Positions 35,330-43,700 of a stretch of DNA of 43,700 nt are shown piece by piece. How positions within the stretch are numbered: the stretch's first letter is position 1; each line of letters starts with the position of its first letter. The translations under genes were made by a program, and so were the position numbers. The notes beneath the pieces are model-generated. The model made no database searches, was not told where the DNA came from, and worked only from the letters and a program-made list of their open reading frames with translations. Source of the DNA: Lachnospiraceae oral taxon 107 str. F0167 (lineage in GTDB: Bacteria > Bacillota > Clostridia > Lachnospirales > Lachnospiraceae). The stretch lies in the NCBI GenBank assembly GCA_000209465.1, contig GL890589.1, positions 45,160 through 88,859 on the forward strand, given 5' to 3'.

Positions 35330-37070
35330 ATGAGATATAGAAAACTATGGTTTTTTGCTATATTAGTTATGTTGATTATTGCATTTTCAACATCATGTAA
35401 AAAGCCGGATAATGACGGTGTGAGGGATGAAAAATTATCTGTTGAAAAGGAAAGTGAAATTGAAGAAGAAACTAAAAAGGATGAACAAAAAGATTTCGTA
35501 TTAGAAAAAGAGGGTAAAAAGAAAAAAACAATCAAACATACCTCATATAATTTTGAAGGAAATAATAGAGGAATGTAATGATGATGAGATTGGCAGCTCG
35601 TTGTACAGAATAAGAAACAATATGCTTCAACTAAAGGATGAAGGAAAAGATTTTGAAGCGCTTAACAATGCCTTTAAAGAATATAATAAAGAAGTAAGCG
35701 AAAAAATGGTATATACAAAGGAGTCTATGGATGAGCTGGCAGAGAGTGAAAAATCCAACAGACTCTCAGGATTTGGAGAACATACAAGATTATATGAGAC
35801 CGATACATATATAATGAGGGCAGATAATGTTGTAGTAAGCATACTTAATTATACAGAGTATGATTATACAGGTGGGAATCCGGGGTATATAAGAAGTTCA
35901 GCCAACTTTGATACTCTTAGCGGAGAAAATATAAAATTCACCGATGTGGTAAAGGATGATGAAAAATTCTTTGAAATGGTGGATAAGAGGGCAAAAGAAG
36001 ATTATGAAGAAAGTAATATCACAAAGCCTTCACAGTATGCTAAGGAGATTAAAGAAGACGGCTATAATGATCTTGTATGGACAATAAGTCCCATGGGAGT
36101 TACCGTATATTTTGATACGGAGATACTTGGGAAAAATACGGATGGTCCACAGGTTATTACGATTTCTTTTGAGGAAGCGAAGGATATATTTGAGCCAAAA
36201 TATATATATAAAGAGAAAGACTATGTATTTCCTGTAGTGGCGGGAAATATGAATCTCCATTTTGATATTGACGGTGACGGAAAACAGGAAAATGTGTCTG
36301 TAGATCCTGTTTATAATCAGAATGCAGAGACTCTTGAGATATATGAAACGGGATTAATGGTATATGGAGGAAAAACCGGAGAAAAGGAAATATCAGGTTA
36401 TGATGGAAGAGCCTATCTGGTAAGAAAAAATGATAATTACTATATGTATGTATTTATTGTAGATGAAATAAGTGCTCTTTACAGTCTGGACCTTAAAGGT
36501 GCAGAGGCAGAAAATGATTATGATATGCTAAGCCTGAGTATCAGAGATAACTCATGGGAAAAGGATGGGAATATCGAAAGGTATGAAGCATTAAAAGAAA
36601 CATTTACAGATACAAAATCTTTTATGGTGGAAACAATGGGTTATCTACTCGGTACTGTGATAGCAGAAAAGGAATGCTGTGTAGGAGATGAAGGTAAGCC
36701 TGAGATAAGCAGCGAGCGTGGAAAAGTTTCATCAGAGATTGCTTTGTATACATTAAGGGATATTGAATGTATGGTGGTGGATGAAAAAGGTAATATAAAA
36801 AGTGAAGATGTTGTGGTACCGGCGGATTCATATATTTTGCCAATCTATACCGATAATGAGAAATTTGTGGATGTAATAACTATAGATGAAAAATATCTGG
36901 ATGTCTTTGGAGAAGAAGGGGACAGATACTTTATATTAAACAAGAATATTTTTTCGGATTATGAGGGGTATTGCTACAGAATAATGGTTGAAACAGATGA
37001 AGAAGGATTTAATAAGGTCAACGGAGAAGATTTGGAGAAAATCTTTGAAGGGATAATGTATGCAGGATAA
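35330..37070 (+). pseudogene. DUF3298-like surface lipoprotein 2, frameshifted at A7
   Basis: A paralogue of the preceding gene. It starts at ATG 35330 after AGGAG, with a signal ending IIAFSTSC (Cys23) and a charged linker, and meets G-AAAAAAA-C at 35522-35528. The body continues in the +1 frame (QSNIPHIILKEIIEECNDD onward), homologous to the first protein's NSVSELPYILLERTGEG. Removing one A restores a protein of about 580 residues. The body has the same domain order: NFDTLSGENIKFTDVVKD, GVTVYFDTEI, the DIDGDGKQEN loop and a C-terminal acidic beta region. The second open frame can also begin at TTG 35553. The tandem arrangement and matching break points make this pair notable. Confidence 0.72.
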
Positions 37071-37119
37071 AATGATGATTAAAGGCAAATATATTTTAAA
37101 ATAAAAGAGGAGGGATGAT

Positions 37120-37800
37120 ATGCGTTATCAGATTGAGGGTGGAAACCTTCCGGCAGTGGTTATAGAGCTTGAAACCGGCGAGGTTATCATTAGCGAAGTA
37201 GGTGGAAGGACATGGGCAAAAGGACCTATAGAAACAGACACCAAAGCAACGGGAGGAATAGGAAAGGCTATTGGAAGAATGTTTAGCGGTGAAAGCTTTT
37301 TTATGAGTCATTATACTGCGAAGGGGCATGCTGAAATAGGTTTTTCTTCATCCTTTGCCGGAAGTATCATTGCAAAAGAACTTAAGGCGGGAGAAAGTAT
37401 AATCTGTCAAAAATCAGCATTTCTTTGTGCAACATCTGAAGTCAGTCTTTCCATTCACTTCCAAAAAAAGATAGGTGCAGGGTTCTTTGGAGGAGAAGGC
37501 TTTATAATGCAAAAGGTAACAGGACCGGGAACTGTATTTTTAGAACTTGACGGATATGTAAAAGAGTACGATCTTAATCCGGGAGAACAGGTAGTATGTG
37601 ATACAGGATTGATCGCACTGATGGATGAGAGCTGTACTATGGATGTAGTAGTTGTAAAGGGAATTAAAAATAAATTCTTTGGAAGTGAAGGACTGATAGA
37701 TACCGTAGTAACAGGACCGGGAAAGGTGTATATTCAGACAATGTCATTGCCAAGGCTTGGAGAGATGTTGACTCCGTTTATAAAAATCAGTAAACAATAA
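37120..37800 (+). CDS. AIM24-family (TIGR00266-like) protein
   Basis: A 226-residue beta-rich cytoplasmic protein of a family widespread in bacteria and present in mitochondria as Aim24, whose bacterial role is not established. Typical segments are MRYQIEGGNLPAVVIELETG, MFSGESFFMSHYTAKGHAEIGF, GFFGGEGFIMQKVTGPGTVF and FGSEGLIDTVVTGPGKVYIQT, showing the internal repeats of the fold. GGAGG precedes ATG 37120. It lies 49 bases after the second lipoprotein body and 23 before the next lipoprotein gene. Confidence 0.9.
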   Translation: MRYQIEGGNLPAVVIELETGEVIISEVGGRTWAKGPIETDTKATGGIGKAIGRMFSGESFFMSHYTAKGHAEIGFSSSFAGSIIAKELKAGESIICQKSAFLCATSEVSLSIHFQKKIGAGFFGGEGFIMQKVTGPGTVFLELDGYVKEYDLNPGEQVVCDTGLIALMDESCTMDVVVVKGIKNKFFGSEGLIDTVVTGPGKVYIQTMSLPRLGEMLTPFIKISKQ

Positions 37801-37823
37801 ATATTATAAAGAAGGGTAAAAAG

Positions 37824-38216
37824 ATGAAGAAAACATTTGGAATGAAATTATCGGGTTTTGTATGGATGCTTTGTGGAGTAATACTATTATCTATGTTGCT
37901 TGCAGGTTGTACAGGTAAGGCGGCAAAATCATCAGATGCAGGATATTATGTACTGGATTCTGCAAGTATGGAAGGTGCGGAGCTGAAAAAAGAAGAACTT
38001 GAAGGGCTCGGTATGGCATACTATATAGTATTTAACGATGACGGCAAAGGTATAGCCAACTTTGACGAACCGACAGAAATAGAATGGGGAGACGGTAAAT
38101 TCAGTGCTGACGGCGAAACTATCGAATATACCATCGAAGGTGATATTTTGACGATAGAAATCGAAGAATATACTATAAAATTTAAGCGAAGCAATGAAAC
38201 ACCACCGTCAGTATAA
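37824..38216 (+). CDS. Small lipoprotein with lipocalin-like beta domain
   Basis: A 130-residue predicted surface lipoprotein with signal FVWMLCGVILLSMLLAGC (lipobox LAGC). A short acidic beta-rich domain follows (GMAYYIVFNDDGKGIANFDE; WGDGKFSADGETIEYTIEGD). Such small domains are common in Lachnospiraceae lipoproteins of unknown role. No family is assigned with confidence. It ends at a terminator. Confidence 0.75.
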   Translation: MKKTFGMKLSGFVWMLCGVILLSMLLAGCTGKAAKSSDAGYYVLDSASMEGAELKKEELEGLGMAYYIVFNDDGKGIANFDEPTEIEWGDGKFSADGETIEYTIEGDILTIEIEEYTIKFKRSNETPPSV

Positions 38217-38248
38217 TAAAAAAAGAATTCAATGGCATGAATCTTTAA

Positions 38249-38284
38249 AAATAGGGAGGCTCTAAGTGAGTCTCTCTATTTTTG
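38249..38284 (+). terminator. Terminator after the small lipoprotein gene
   Basis: AAATAGGGAGGCTC (38249-38262) and GAGTCTCTCTATTT (38268-38281) pair with two G-T contacts around AAGT, followed by TTTG. Confidence 0.75.
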
Positions 38285-38410
38285 TATCATTTGTGAAATG
38301 GATGTCTGATTTTTGCTTTTTTAGGATTTGCTTATATACTGATAGGTATACCTGTAAAGCCACCTGTATTCACAATAGACGGTACAAAAATCATCGTAAG
38401 CAAAACAAAA

Positions 38411-38980
38411 GTGTCTGAGCTGTTGGATAGCGGATTTGATATTTATATAAGGGAAGATAATTCTTCATACAAATATGAGGAATTATTGACAGACGATTCG
38501 TTTATTAAGTATGAAAAAGGTCAAAATATAACCATAGAAAAAGGCTATCGACGGAATGGTGAATCAATGGAAAATATGCCCTATTTACTGGTGAAAGACG
38601 GAACTGTTATTGCAGGTATGGACTTTTATGGAAGTATGAAAGAAGATATGGATATAGAAGACTCTAAAGTTATTCATATTTGTATGGATGAGAATTGTGT
38701 AGCATCATCAAAGGAAAAATTCATTGATATAAAATTTGAAAGTATGAATTTACTTGATAAATTGGAACTTGAGGCAGTAAAAGAGGTATTTGGCAAAAAG
38801 TTATGGCTAATACCAAGCGGATATAATGATGATACAACAGATTTTGTATATGGAATAGCATGGCGTACCAATAGTGACAGTTTATTTTGGAACGAGTATT
38901 ATTGCTATATTCGTTTTGATGAAAACAAGAAAATGAGGGAATTTACGCTATCAACAAGTATAGCAAGAGATAAAAAGTAA
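38411..38980 (+). CDS. Uncharacterised protein, start uncertain and probably 5'-truncated
   Basis: From GTG 38411 the frame gives 189 residues (SELLDSGFDIYIREDNSSYK; GIAWRTNSDSLFWNEYYCYI). The same frame stays open upstream to a TGA near 38291 and reads FAFLGFAYILIGIPVKPPVF, a likely membrane segment followed by FTIDGTKIIVSKTKV, without ATG, GTG or TTG before it. That pattern suggests a membrane-anchored extracytoplasmic protein whose first codons are lost or frameshifted. Neither GTG 38411 nor any upstream codon has a ribosome site. The family is unrecognised. Confidence 0.5.
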   Translation: MSELLDSGFDIYIREDNSSYKYEELLTDDSFIKYEKGQNITIEKGYRRNGESMENMPYLLVKDGTVIAGMDFYGSMKEDMDIEDSKVIHICMDENCVASSKEKFIDIKFESMNLLDKLELEAVKEVFGKKLWLIPSGYNDDTTDFVYGIAWRTNSDSLFWNEYYCYIRFDENKKMREFTLSTSIARDKK

Positions 38981-39014
38981 AGCGGTAATTTTATGATTGA
39001 GAGTGATAGAATAA

Positions 39015-39043
39015 TTGCGTTTTTTTGGTATTTAGGATATATT
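39015..39043 (+). promoter_or_regulatory. Promoter of guaA
   Basis: TTGCGT (39015-39020), 17 bases and TATATT (39038-39043), 41 bases before the start codon. Confidence 0.5.
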
Positions 39044-39084
39044 ATTGTAAGTATAAATTATTTTATCAAGCATAGGAGATTCAT

Positions 39085-40638
39085 ATGGAATTAAAGCAGG
39101 AACTTATAATAGTCTTGGACTTTGGAGGTCAGTATAATCAATTAGTTGCAAGACGAGTAAGAGAGAATAATGTATATTGTGAAATCTATTCATATAAAAC
39201 ACCTTTGGAAGAAATAAAGAAGAAAAATCCAAAAGGTATAATACTTACAGGAGGACCGGACAGTTGTTATCTGCCTGATTCAGCCACATATTCAAAAGAA
39301 CTTTTTGCACTCGGAATTCCTGTGCTTGGGCTCTGCTACGGAGCACAGCTTATGCAGCATCTCCTTGGCGGAAAGGTAGAAAGAGCCGATATAAGAGAGT
39401 ATGGCAAAATACAGCTTACAGTGGACAAGTCAGAAAGTGAATTATTTGAAAATGTACCAAAGGAAAGCATAGTATGGATGAGCCATACCGACTATATAAG
39501 TAAGCTGGGTGAAGGTTTCGAAATAACATCACATAGCAAAGACTGTCCTGTGGCAACATATGAAAATACAGAAAAAAAATTATATGGAATTCAATTCCAT
39601 CCTGAGGTACTACATTCAGAGTACGGCTCAGTGATTCTTGGAAATTTTATAAAGAATGTTTGTAAATGCGAATGTAACTGGAAGATGGATGCCTTTGTAG
39701 AGAGCAGCATAAAGGCAATCAAGGAAAAAGTAGGAAATGGCAAGGTTCTATGTGCCCTTTCAGGTGGAGTGGATTCATCAGTTGCGGCAGTAATGCTAAG
39801 TAAGGCAGTAGGAGATAACCTCACCTGCGTATTTGTAGATCACGGACTCCTTAGAAAGAACGAGGGAGATGAGGTAGAGGCGGTATTTGGACCTAACGGC
39901 AACTACAAGTTAAACTTCATCAGAGTAAATGCGGCAGAAAGATTCTATGCAAAGCTTGCAGGTGTAAGCGAGCCTGAAAAGAAGAGAAAGGTAATAGGCG
40001 AGGAGTTTATCAGAGTATTTGAAGAGGAAGCAAAAAAAATCGGTAAAGTAGATTTCCTCGTACAGGGAACCATCTATCCTGATATAGTAGAATCAGGACT
40101 TGGAGGTGAGAGTGTAGTAATAAAATCCCATCACAATGTAGGAGGACTCCCTGACTATGTAGATTTCAAAGAAATCATAGAGCCGCTTAGAGATCTCTTC
40201 AAGGATGAAGTAAGAAAAGCCGGACTTGAACTTGGTATTCCAAAACATCTTGTATTCCGTCAACCATTCCCGGGACCGGGCCTTGGCATAAGAATTATCG
40301 GTGAAGTAACCGCCGAGAAGGTAAAGATAGTGCAGGATGCAGATGCCATATACCGTGAGGAGATAGATAAGGCAGGGCTTTCAATGGAAATCAACCAGTA
40401 CTTTGCAGCCCTTACCAATATGAGAAGTGTAGGAGTAATGGGTGACTACAGAACCTATGACTACGCCATAGCTCTCCGCGCCGTAAAAACAATAGACTTT
40501 ATGACAGCCGAAGCCGCAAGACTCCCTTGGGAAGTACTTGAGAAGGTGACCAACAGGATTATCAATGAGGTAGACCATGTAAACAGGGTACTCTATGATA
40601 TCACAAGCAAGCCACCGGGGACGATTGAGCTTGAATAA
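39085..40638 (+). CDS. guaA: GMP synthase (glutamine-hydrolysing)
   Basis: A 517-residue enzyme converting XMP to GMP using glutamine. The amidotransferase half has [16 protein letters not shown] with the catalytic Cys, and HPEVLHSE with the His/Glu. The ATP-pyrophosphatase half has [13 protein letters not shown] (P-loop) and [12 protein letters not shown], and the dimer domain has [13 protein letters not shown] and ends [14 protein letters not shown] lies before ATG 39085. The 3' terminus of guaA is a known integration site for genomic islands, and here the last codons recur 3 kb downstream. Confidence 0.97.
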   Translation: MELKQELIIVLDFGGQYNQLVARRVRENNVYCEIYSYKTPLEEIKKKNPKGIILTGGPDSCYLPDSATYSKELFALGIPVLGLCYGAQLMQHLLGGKVERADIREYGKIQLTVDKSESELFENVPKESIVWMSHTDYISKLGEGFEITSHSKDCPVATYENTEKKLYGIQFHPEVLHSEYGSVILGNFIKNVCKCECNWKMDAFVESSIKAIKEKVGNGKVLCALSGGVDSSVAAVMLSKAVGDNLTCVFVDHGLLRKNEGDEVEAVFGPNGNYKLNFIRVNAAERFYAKLAGVSEPEKKRKVIGEEFIRVFEEEAKKIGKVDFLVQGTIYPDIVESGLGGESVVIKSHHNVGGLPDYVDFKEIIEPLRDLFKDEVRKAGLELGIPKHLVFRQPFPGPGLGIRIIGEVTAEKVKIVQDADAIYREEIDKAGLSMEINQYFAALTNMRSVGVMGDYRTYDYAIALRAVKTIDFMTAEAARLPWEVLEKVTNRIINEVDHVNRVLYDITSKPPGTIELE

Positions 40639-40639
40639 A
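40627..40639 (+). repeat. Direct repeat, left copy (guaA 3' end)
   Basis: GAGCTTGAATAAA, which includes the guaA stop codon. An exact second copy is at 43672-43684. Likely attachment-site duplication. Confidence 0.65.
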
Positions 40640-40671
40640 GGTTTATATGCAATTTTAAGAGAAAAATATAA

Positions 40672-40830
40672 AGTAACAAGTGTTGGCATAAGAATACAAA
40701 AAGAATTTTCATTAAATCAATTTTGATAAGAACAAATGAAAAAGAAAATATAATTCCGAAAGATGGGATTATATTATTAGATTCAGTAGATGTAATAATC
40801 AAAAGGCATTTATATTGCTTAGACAAATAA
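40672..40830 (+). other. Possible gene fragment without start
   Basis: A 52-codon open frame between stops reads as plausible protein (FIKSILIRTNEKENIIPKDG, then ILLDSVDVIIKRHLYCLDK) but has no ATG and no ribosome site. It may be the tail of a gene lost from the island. The family is unknown. Confidence 0.25.
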
Positions 40831-40872
40831 GAATAAAAGCTTAGTTGGGTGTTACTTTGGAGGTACTTTAAA

Positions 40873-43548
40873 ATGACTGAAATCAATAGAGGTTCGGAAT
40901 GGAGAAAATGGGATTTACACATTCATTCCCCATATACAGTTGTAGATGGTAATGGTTTATATAAAGGTGTAACAGATGATGATTTTATAAAAAAAATATG
41001 TGAAGAAAAGATATCTGTTGTTGGGTTGACTAATTATTTTAAGTTTAGTGAAAGAGATTATGAATTAACAGATAAATTAAGAGCTAAGGGTATAACAACC
41101 TTTATGAATTTGGAGTTTAGGTTGACCAATTTTAATGACGATAAGATGTTATCAGATTATCATGTGATTTTTAGCGATAAACTGTCAAGAATAGAAATAG
41201 ATAATTTTTTATCCAATTTAGATATAAGTGTTGGTAGTTGTAAGAAGAAAATAAATTCATTAAAAGATGAAGAAATAAAGACAAATGCTGCGATTAGTTT
41301 TGAAGAGTTATTTAATACCTTACAAAATGAAAGTTTACACCTTAGAGGTAAGTTCCTAACTGCTTTTTTGAGCCGAGGGCATGGTAATAGTGTTTGTGGA
41401 AAGGGAAGAGGATATACTGTCTATGAGGAAATTGTACGTAAGTCAGATTTAGTGGTGCATTCTACTGACTTTAAGGAAACGCTTGAAAATGATAAATTGT
41501 ATTGGTTAGGGAAAACATCGCATAAAAATAAATATATAAAGCCTTTATTACAATCCAGTGATGCTCATTGCTTAGATGACATTGGATTTAAAATAAGGCA
41601 AGTGGAAGAAAAAAATAAAGATAAATATGGAGTTATTAAAAAAGGGAATAATTATTTTATCAAAATTCCTACATTTACTTGGATAAAATCTGATATAACT
41701 TTTGAAGGATTGAAGCAAATAATTTACGAACCTGAAGAAAGAATAAGATACGGTGCATCTAATCCGGATAATAAATCAAATTATATGGTGATTGATTATA
41801 TTGAATACTATGAAGGTGAACGAACATACTTTAATAGTGGATTAAATGCAATAATAGGAGGTAGGAGTACTGGAAAATCAACTCTATTAAATTCAATTGC
41901 TAAATATCAAAAAAATAAAAATTTCGACTCAGATAAACATTATACATTAGAGAATGGTTATAAGATAGTTTGGGGAGATGGCACTGCAGATGTAGAAAGA
42001 ATGGTCGAATTTATACCACAAGAATTTATGGTTACTATTTCGACAAATCGAAAAATGCTCAATGATCTTTTAGGAGAAATAATATCTAAAAAAAATATGG
42101 ATATTGAAGAAAGAAAATATAAAGAAAAGATAGAAAATATTAACAATGATATAAATTCTGTACTAAACGATTATTTTGCTCAATTATCTTTACAGAAACA
42201 GTTAATAAAGCCTGAAGGCGATAAAGTAGCTGCGAACAGTTCAATAGTAACTATAAGCGAAAATATAGAGAAAATAAGATTAGAAAATCAATTTAGTGAA
42301 GAGGATAATAAAAATTATAAATATGTGTCTGATAAACTAAACTCCCTATTAATAGAAATTCAAACGTTAAAATTAGAACAAGAACGATTGATGGAAATAA
42401 AAGGATTCGATTTTTCAGTAAGCATTGGACTAAATCAGATTAGCTCTAAGAATCAGTGCTTGATTGAAGAAAAATTAAAAAATATAGAAGAATCTTCCAC
42501 AAAACAGTGGATAACATTAATTGAAAAGCTAATTGCTGAAGTTGAAGATCAAATTAAAACTGGAAATGATGAACTTGAAGCATTAAAAGCATCAGATATA
42601 TATTTAAAAGGAAAAAACTTAGAATCAAAAAATGAAGAATTAAAACAATTGGAAGTACAATTGGAAACTCATAAAAAAGTAGTAAAAGAATTTGAAGCAT
42701 ATTATGAAAACTATAATCTGGCTGAAAGAATACTAGAAGAAAAATACAATTCAATTTTAAGCCTTTTCGATCAGTATCACGAAGCGATACAGAAATTTAA
42801 AACTAATTTTACAATTCAAGAAAGTGATCTTAAGATAGAAATAAAAGTGTCAACACTTGATTTTGAAGAAAAAATCGACTATTTGAATGCAAGAAATTCT
42901 ACAAACAACACCTTTATAGAAAATTTTAATAATAATATTAAAGAATTTGATGCAAAAACTTTTAAGGAGTTTTTTAAAGCGTGGTTGAGAGATAGTAAAT
43001 TTTCATTCAATCGAAACAAAAATATTGATGACTTGTTGAAAGATATAGTTACAACGAATTGGTTTAGTTATGATTATATGGTCACATATCAAAATGATGA
43101 ATTTCAAGATATGTCTCAAGGAAAAAAATCATTCGTAATTTTGAAATTATTGCTTGAATTTAGTGATGACAAAAAACCTGTTTTAATTGATCAACCAGAA
43201 GATAGTTTAGATAACCGGGCTATTTATTACGAATTAAGAAATTACTTATTAAGTACTAAAAATAATAGGCAAATAATTGTTGTAACACATAATCCTAATA
43301 TTGTTGTTGGTTCCGATACGGAGAATATTATTGTTGCCCACCAGCAAAGTAATCTGGAAAAAAATATAAATGGTAAAAAATTTCAATATATTAATGGTTC
43401 TTTGGAGAATACTCATGCACGCAATGAATCATGCGAATTTATTTTAGAATCACAGGGAATTCGAGAACATATTTTTGATGTTTTAGAAGGGGGTGAAGAA
43501 GCGTTTACAAAGCGTGAGCAAAAATATAACTATACAAAAATTATATAG
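40873..43548 (+). CDS. PHP-domain/ABC-type ATPase fusion, TrlF-like
   Basis: An 891-residue protein. Residues 10-260 are a PHP phosphoesterase domain beginning WDLHIHSP (metal-binding His16, His18) with a later SSDAH motif. Walker A GGRSTGKST is at 329-337. A long charged coiled-coil region spans about 400-650, like SMC/RloC-type ATPases. The C-terminal ATPase half has the signature-like MSQGKKSFVILKLL (from residue 747), Walker B VLIDQPEDSLDNR and the H-loop VVTHNPNIV. This layout matches proteins called TrlF-family, which are commonly found in defence islands; a nuclease or phosphatase activity controlled by ATP is an inference. I start at ATG 40873 after GGAGGT. The gene is more AT-rich than its neighbours and lies between att-like repeats. 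Confidence 0.85.
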   Translation: MTEINRGSEWRKWDLHIHSPYTVVDGNGLYKGVTDDDFIKKICEEKISVVGLTNYFKFSERDYELTDKLRAKGITTFMNLEFRLTNFNDDKMLSDYHVIFSDKLSRIEIDNFLSNLDISVGSCKKKINSLKDEEIKTNAAISFEELFNTLQNESLHLRGKFLTAFLSRGHGNSVCGKGRGYTVYEEIVRKSDLVVHSTDFKETLENDKLYWLGKTSHKNKYIKPLLQSSDAHCLDDIGFKIRQVEEKNKDKYGVIKKGNNYFIKIPTFTWIKSDITFEGLKQIIYEPEERIRYGASNPDNKSNYMVIDYIEYYEGERTYFNSGLNAIIGGRSTGKSTLLNSIAKYQKNKNFDSDKHYTLENGYKIVWGDGTADVERMVEFIPQEFMVTISTNRKMLNDLLGEIISKKNMDIEERKYKEKIENINNDINSVLNDYFAQLSLQKQLIKPEGDKVAANSSIVTISENIEKIRLENQFSEEDNKNYKYVSDKLNSLLIEIQTLKLEQERLMEIKGFDFSVSIGLNQISSKNQCLIEEKLKNIEESSTKQWITLIEKLIAEVEDQIKTGNDELEALKASDIYLKGKNLESKNEELKQLEVQLETHKKVVKEFEAYYENYNLAERILEEKYNSILSLFDQYHEAIQKFKTNFTIQESDLKIEIKVSTLDFEEKIDYLNARNSTNNTFIENFNNNIKEFDAKTFKEFFKAWLRDSKFSFNRNKNIDDLLKDIVTTNWFSYDYMVTYQNDEFQDMSQGKKSFVILKLLLEFSDDKKPVLIDQPEDSLDNRAIYYELRNYLLSTKNNRQIIVVTHNPNIVVGSDTENIIVAHQQSNLEKNINGKKFQYINGSLENTHARNESCEFILESQGIREHIFDVLEGGEEAFTKREQKYNYTKII

Positions 43549-43620
43549 ATGGGACTGGGACGGGTAAAAAAATCTAAAAACGAGCTTAAATTAAATAAAT
43601 TTCCCAGCACTCAACAAACG

Positions 43621-43646
43621 CAAAGCCTTTATTTTGAACGGCTTTG
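43621..43646. repeat. Short inverted repeat after the PHP-ATPase gene
   Basis: CAAAGCC (43621-43627) and GGCTTTG (43640-43646) are perfectly complementary. No T run follows on the plus strand, so the terminator role is doubtful. It may be a recombinase-arm or remnant site near the island end. Confidence 0.4.
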
Positions 43647-43671
43647 AATGTAGTGAACAGTAGAAAAAGAA

Positions 43672-43684
43672 GAGCTTGAATAAA
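43672..43684 (+). repeat. Direct repeat, right copy (island end)
   Basis: Second exact copy of GAGCTTGAATAAA. The next bases, CAAAAAACGCCAC, may be the original sequence downstream of guaA, perhaps the left arm of its lost terminator. Confidence 0.6.
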
Positions 43685-43700
43685 CAAAAAACGCCACAAA

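Noticed and set aside
38291-38410. Alternative ATG frame (MSDFCFFRICLY...) as the start of the following gene
   Set aside because: It lacks a ribosome site and ends in a stop without joining the long frame. It would need a frameshift that I cannot place.
1-43700. Systematic homopolymer sequencing error as the cause of all broken genes
   Set aside because: Four breaks do coincide with A runs, but several longer A runs in guaA and the PHP-ATPase are in frame, and the TGA and the ABC truncation are not homopolymer events. It remains possible for individual sites.

Overview
The window reads as chromosome of a low-GC, Gram-positive, anaerobic-type Firmicute, most likely a member of the Lachnospiraceae. 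The evidence is AT-rich codons, strong Shine-Dalgarno sites, consensus sigma-A promoters, a lacto-N-biose/galacto-N-biose phosphorylase, a TAXI receptor fused to a GltS-type carrier, the rplM-rpsI pair and BlaI/M56 regulators. The family is an inference from gene content. I see no tRNA, rRNA or CRISPR array.

Layout. 1-510: remnant of an IS200/IS605 element (tnpA broken by two poly-A indels, then three hairpins). 535-2733: TAXI receptor-GltS fusion. 2895-6712: GH112 phosphorylase, N-acetylhexosamine kinase and shikimate kinase. 6776-9595: uvrA with a LexA-like box. 9848-10291: dps with a Fur/PerR-like palindrome. 10373-11239 (minus): nitroreductase. 11541-13586: FucU-type mutarotase and GntP permease. 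13908-18507: TPR protein, DUF4026/DUF2314-like protein, YhcH and BrnQ, converging on a metallo-beta-lactamase-fold gene (minus) through a shared terminator that encodes the same last five residues of both proteins. 19515-20493: lipoprotein barnase and barstar. 20520-24141: recJ, glyA, apt. 24302-26132: BlaI-like repressor and an M56 membrane peptidase without a penicillin-binding domain. 26133-27748: accessory patch with a stop-interrupted secreted protein and a small ORF lacking a normal start, ending at a 5'-truncated ABC ATPase. 28961-29811: rplM-rpsI. 30227-33246: orphan sugar-type binding lipoprotein next to a membrane-bound LuxR-type regulator. 33573-37070: two tandem paralogous DUF3298-like lipoproteins, both broken at a seven-A run. 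37120-38980: AIM24-family protein, small lipoprotein and a probably 5'-truncated protein. 39085-40638: guaA. 40639-43671: a small island with a PHP-ATPase of the TrlF type, flanked by a 13-bp direct repeat of the guaA 3' end.

How parts may work together. The phosphorylase and kinase form the core of host-glycan (GNB/LNB) use: phosphorolysis gives Gal-1-P and GlcNAc/GalNAc, and the kinase phosphorylates the amino sugar. FucU and YhcH are small sugar-epimerase/anomerase-type helpers found separately. The barnase/barstar pair looks like a surface-tethered ribonuclease with cytoplasmic immunity. The binding lipoprotein and membrane LuxR protein look like a sensing pair rather than a complete importer. 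The best candidates for little-described systems are the TAXI-GltS fusion, the guaA-flanked PHP-ATPase island and the two homopolymer-interrupted surface lipoproteins.
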